Source: Arthrobacter sp. Leaf337
GTDB taxonomy: Bacteria > Actinomycetota > Actinomycetes > Actinomycetales > Micrococcaceae
Assembly: GCF_001423745.1 (NCBI RefSeq)
Contig: NZ_LMPC01000001.1
Coordinates: 249,923 to 313,922, forward strand
Reading direction: 5' to 3'
DNA: 64,000 bases
In this document: positions 61,831-64,000 of the stretch, piece by piece
How the letters are laid out: each line of letters opens with the position of its first letter
Numbering within the stretch: the first letter of the stretch is position 1
Made by a program: the position numbers and the translations under genes
Notes under the pieces: generated by a model
The model's database searches: none
Seen by the model: the letters and a program-made list of their open reading frames with translations, nothing else
Told to the model about the DNA's origin: nothing

Positions 61831-63141
61831 CTAGCCCTTTAGGTGCCTCTTCGCTGTGGAAGAAAAGACAGAGGATCGGCGTTTTTGCTGGGCAGGTGCA
61901 CAAACCAGGTCGGCGATGGCCTGACGCAGCCCCGAGTCGGGTGCGGCCTCCAGCAGAAGACTCCCGGCGAGGAGCGCCGCGTCACTTGCTGCGCCGTCTG
62001 CCGGGAGGAACGCGGTGATCCCTTCTGACGGCCCGTACCTTTCCCACGCCTCGCGCAGCTGGCGCTCAGGGAAACGTCCGGCGGCAGCGGCGCGCACCTT
62101 GTTCAGGACCACCTTCGGTGACGCCTGGGGAACCGCTGCCTCAAGTTCAGCAAGACCGCGGACGAGCCGCGGCACGCCGATCGAGTCGGCCGATCCCACG
62201 GCATAAACGGTGTCCGCGAGCTCGAGGCTCCGCAGCGTGGCGGCATTCCTGCGTGGAGCCATGGTGTCAAAACTGAGTTCCTCGTCCGCTTCGAGGCAGA
62301 AGCTGGTGTCCACCACGACGAAATCCGCGACCTCCCGGGCCCTCTCAAAGACGACACCCAGGGCTGTTGCGCGCAATTCGGTCCAGCGATCCGCGCGTGT
62401 GATGCCTGTCAGAATCCGGAGCATCCCGGATTTGAGGACGACGGGTGTGGCAATCTTCAGCAGCGCGCCGGCATCCAGTTGCCCCAGGTCGGCCAGCCGG
62501 CACGCCTGGGCTAGACCTGCGGATTCATCCAGCAGTCCCAGCATGCCCGCGACGCTGGCTCCATAGCTGTCAGCGTCAATCAGAAGCACTGAATTGCCGG
62601 CCGCGGCGAGTTCACCGGCCACGTTGACGGCCACCAGAGTCCGGCCGGGAGAACCCGCGGGACCCCAGACGGTGATGACTTGTCCGCTACCGGACGGCTC
62701 TCCCGGGACGGCATCGATTTCCTCCGGCACGGTCCGGATGGCGGCACCGGTGTCCGCGAATCCGCTGTCCCTCACCTGAAACGGCGCGGGACTGGCCCAC
62801 CGGGCAACCGCGCCCGAAATCCTGCCTGCAAGTGCTGCCGAGTCAACCCCCGCAGGCGCTGCCGTGACACCGATCGCCGTCAGCCTCACCGTTTCTTCCG
62901 TACTGTCCGTCAATGCGATGACGACGACGCCCACGGCTGTGAGCCGGTCAACAAGCGAGGCCGTCAGTTCGTCACTCCCCTCCGCGACAACGGCTGCACG
63001 GGCGAGGCCGCTCTGGCAGGCGGCCAGCAGTTCTGTCAGCTCCGAGCATCTCCTCACCACAGTGACCGGTCCATGGAGGCGTTCGAGGCCGCCGACCAGA
63101 TCCTCCCGGGACTGACCGACCGTGACGACGGGGATACTCAT
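61831..63141 (-). CDS. CpaE/TadZ-like ParA-fold ATPase
   Basis: The 436-residue protein has an N-terminal receiver-like domain (about 1-110) and a C-terminal MinD/ParA-type fold (about 150-400) with LLIDADSYGASVAGMLGL and DFVVVDTSFCLE. These are the CpaE/TadZ features, usually positioning the Tad pilus at a pole. The P-loop reads WGPAGSPGRTLVAVN, where functional members have KGGxGKT; the signature Lys is replaced, so ATP hydrolysis may be weak or absent, as in some TadZ proteins. The start overlaps the SAF-domain gene stop by 4 bases. Confidence 0.82.
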   Translation of the reverse strand: MSIPVVTVGQSREDLVGGLERLHGPVTVVRRCSELTELLAACQSGLARAAVVAEGSDELTASLVDRLTAVGVVVIALTDSTEETVRLTAIGVTAAPAGVDSAALAGRISGAVARWASPAPFQVRDSGFADTGAAIRTVPEEIDAVPGEPSGSGQVITVWGPAGSPGRTLVAVNVAGELAAAGNSVLLIDADSYGASVAGMLGLLDESAGLAQACRLADLGQLDAGALLKIATPVVLKSGMLRILTGITRADRWTELRATALGVVFERAREVADFVVVDTSFCLEADEELSFDTMAPRRNAATLRSLELADTVYAVGSADSIGVPRLVRGLAELEAAVPQASPKVVLNKVRAAAAGRFPERQLREAWERYGPSEGITAFLPADGAASDAALLAGSLLLEAAPDSGLRQAIADLVCAPAQQKRRSSVFSSTAKRHLKG

Positions 63142-63782
63142 GATGTTCCGCCGCCCGGGTTCCAGACCACGGAAATCCTCGCCTTGTTCGCCTGGGCACC
63201 AAGCAGCCTTGGCATCTGCTCGTCAGTGACAAGGACCATGACCACCGTGGAGCGGGAAGATCCCAACGTGGTCGAGCCCGGGGTAACTTCGGCGATCTCA
63301 GCCCCTGGAAGCAACAACTTCGGTTCGCTGAAGCCGTTGCGGGCATCAGGCAGGGCCACCCAGACGTCAACCCGTGACCCTGCTGCGGCCTGCTCCGGCA
63401 GGGCTTCGTCGACAGTAATTGCGACCGGCTTACGGTTCAGCGCATCGGGCTTGCCGAGGCTTCCCCGAGGAACCAACTGGTCCGGACCGATCTGCTGCAC
63501 GGCAACCATGCCCTCGGGAAGTCCGGCCTCTGCGGTGACGTAGTGGGATTCCACGTCGCCGAGCCTGACCTTCACACGGTTGACGTTTTCAGCAGTGACT
63601 TTCTCGCCGACGGCGATCTGACCTTTTGCCGCAAACACCTCGGTGGTCTGGTCGGCGGCCCCGACCAATGACACAACACCGGCCACGGAGGCCAGGACCA
63701 GCAGGAACCCGAGAAGCAGCCTCGGATCTTTCCAAGACGGCTTTTTGAGCCTGACTGCAATGGCCGTCGTACCTGAACTCAC
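63138..63782 (-). CDS. SAF-domain protein, CpaB/RcpC-like
   Basis: The 214-residue protein has one N-terminal helix (LLLGFLLVLASVAGVVSLVGA) and an outside SAF domain (about 55-120: VFAAKGQIAVGEKVTAENV, GLPEGMVAVQQIG, LVPRGSLGKPD), then a CpaB-like C-terminal domain. Such proteins are periplasmic/exterior Tad-channel components. Immediate coupling to the CpaE-like gene supports a pilus role. No other tad gene is next to it; the rest of the Tad machine is at 19.5-24.3 kb. Confidence 0.78.
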   Translation of the reverse strand: MSSGTTAIAVRLKKPSWKDPRLLLGFLLVLASVAGVVSLVGAADQTTEVFAAKGQIAVGEKVTAENVNRVKVRLGDVESHYVTAEAGLPEGMVAVQQIGPDQLVPRGSLGKPDALNRKPVAITVDEALPEQAAAGSRVDVWVALPDARNGFSEPKLLLPGAEIAEVTPGSTTLGSSRSTVVMVLVTDEQMPRLLGAQANKARISVVWNPGGGTS

Positions 63783-63889
63783 GTACTGTTCCCCCCGTCG
63801 GTGCCGGCGGACTGGCTGATGCGCCGGACTACCTCATTGTTACGGCAAATGGGCCTGATCGAAAGTCAAAAGACCAAACAACGCCAAAC

Positions 63890-63898
63890 TGTGGATAA
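63890..63898 (-). promoter_or_regulatory. DnaA-box 9-mer TTATCCACA
   Basis: TGTGGATAA on the plus strand is the reverse complement of the canonical DnaA box. It sits between divergent cpaB-like (start 63782) and the helix-turn-helix gene (start 63936). Confidence 0.6.
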
Positions 63899-63935
63899 CA
63901 GCACCACCCGACGCCAATGGTGGCAAAATAGAAAC

Positions 63936-64000
63936 ATGCCCCGATTCCTCACCCTTGCAGACGTAGCAGAACAGCTGCAGATCAACTCCCCGGCGGCCTA
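63936..64000 (+). CDS. Helix-turn-helix protein (BldC/excisionase-like), 5' part only
   Basis: Only the first 21 residues are in the window: MPRFLTLADVAEQLQINSPA, then A and a partial codon. LTLADVAEQLQI is the usual start of the MerR-like HTH_17 (BldC/excisionase) DNA-binding domain. CAAAAT at 63924-63929 lies 6 bases before the ATG with no ribosome site, so leaderless transcription is possible. It is divergent from the cpaB/cpaE pair. Confidence 0.6.
   Translation, partial: MPRFLTLADVAEQLQINSPAA

Noticed and set aside
59359..61842. 827-residue plus-strand open frame opposite the glutamate dehydrogenase gene
   Set aside because: It is a high-GC antisense shadow: its product lacks any coherent domain, whereas the minus strand encodes a full-length known enzyme.

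Overview
The window is high-GC actinobacterial DNA. Gene content and order point to the family Micrococcaceae (Arthrobacter/Pseudarthrobacter type). The main evidence is a 24-residue bL37 ribosomal protein, a sigma-R/RsrA thiol-stress pair, a SAM-IV riboswitch, a tmRNA with an actinobacterial-style tag, the prfB-ftsE-ftsX-M23-smpB-ssrA order, a whiB1-pdtaS pair as in mycobacteria, and a large NAD-dependent glutamate dehydrogenase. The genus is an inference. I see no tRNA, rRNA, insertion sequence, prophage or CRISPR array.

Layout. 0-14 kb is mostly housekeeping: the 3' end of an SGNH hydrolase, a serine-hydrolase lipoprotein, a DUF4097-PadR pair behind twin palindromes, bL37, sigR-rsrA with a matching sigma-R promoter, DoxX, aroA-rsgA-hisN, a SAM-IV riboswitch ahead of a cysteine-desulfurase-like gene, a methyltransferase, a DtxR/MntR-type regulator and two adjacent fluoride channels. 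14-19.5 kb (minus strand) holds prfB, ftsE, ftsX, an M23 endopeptidase, smpB and tmRNA. 19.5-24.3 kb (minus strand) is a Tad/Flp pilus operon (ATPase, two TadB/C membrane proteins, a pilin-like protein and three TadE/G-like proteins). Its probable partners, a CpaE-like ATPase and a CpaB/RcpC-like SAF protein, lie at 61.8-63.8 kb.

24.5-50.1 kb is a cell-surface glycan region. It starts with a secreted GH25 lysozyme carrying four C-terminal copies of a roughly 110-residue module. It continues with a flippase, several GT2 glycosyltransferases, the full dTDP-rhamnose pathway (rmlA, rmlB, fused rmlCD), a DPM1-like GT2 with a DUF2304 partner, two related polytopic GT-C-like proteins (one frameshifted), two acyltransferases, a Wzm/Wzt ABC exporter, a GlfT2-like galactofuranosyltransferase and UDP-galactopyranose mutase. 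Together these suggest a rhamnose- and galactofuranose-containing wall polymer, possibly acylated.

50.3-64 kb holds a lone FHA-FtsK/EccC-like ATPase, a small membrane protein, whiB1 with a CRP-like site, pdtaS, NAD-glutamate dehydrogenase, the CpaE/CpaB pair and the start of a helix-turn-helix gene. The least expected signals are: three exact TTATCCACA (DnaA-box) 9-mers, all in intergenic promoter regions next to the two Tad loci and the EccC/glf divergence; a pair of GT-C-like proteins with identically spaced D-x3-H-x-N and Y-P-x3-H motifs; the SAM-IV riboswitch on a cysteine desulfurase-like gene; and an exact sigma-R promoter ahead of sigR.
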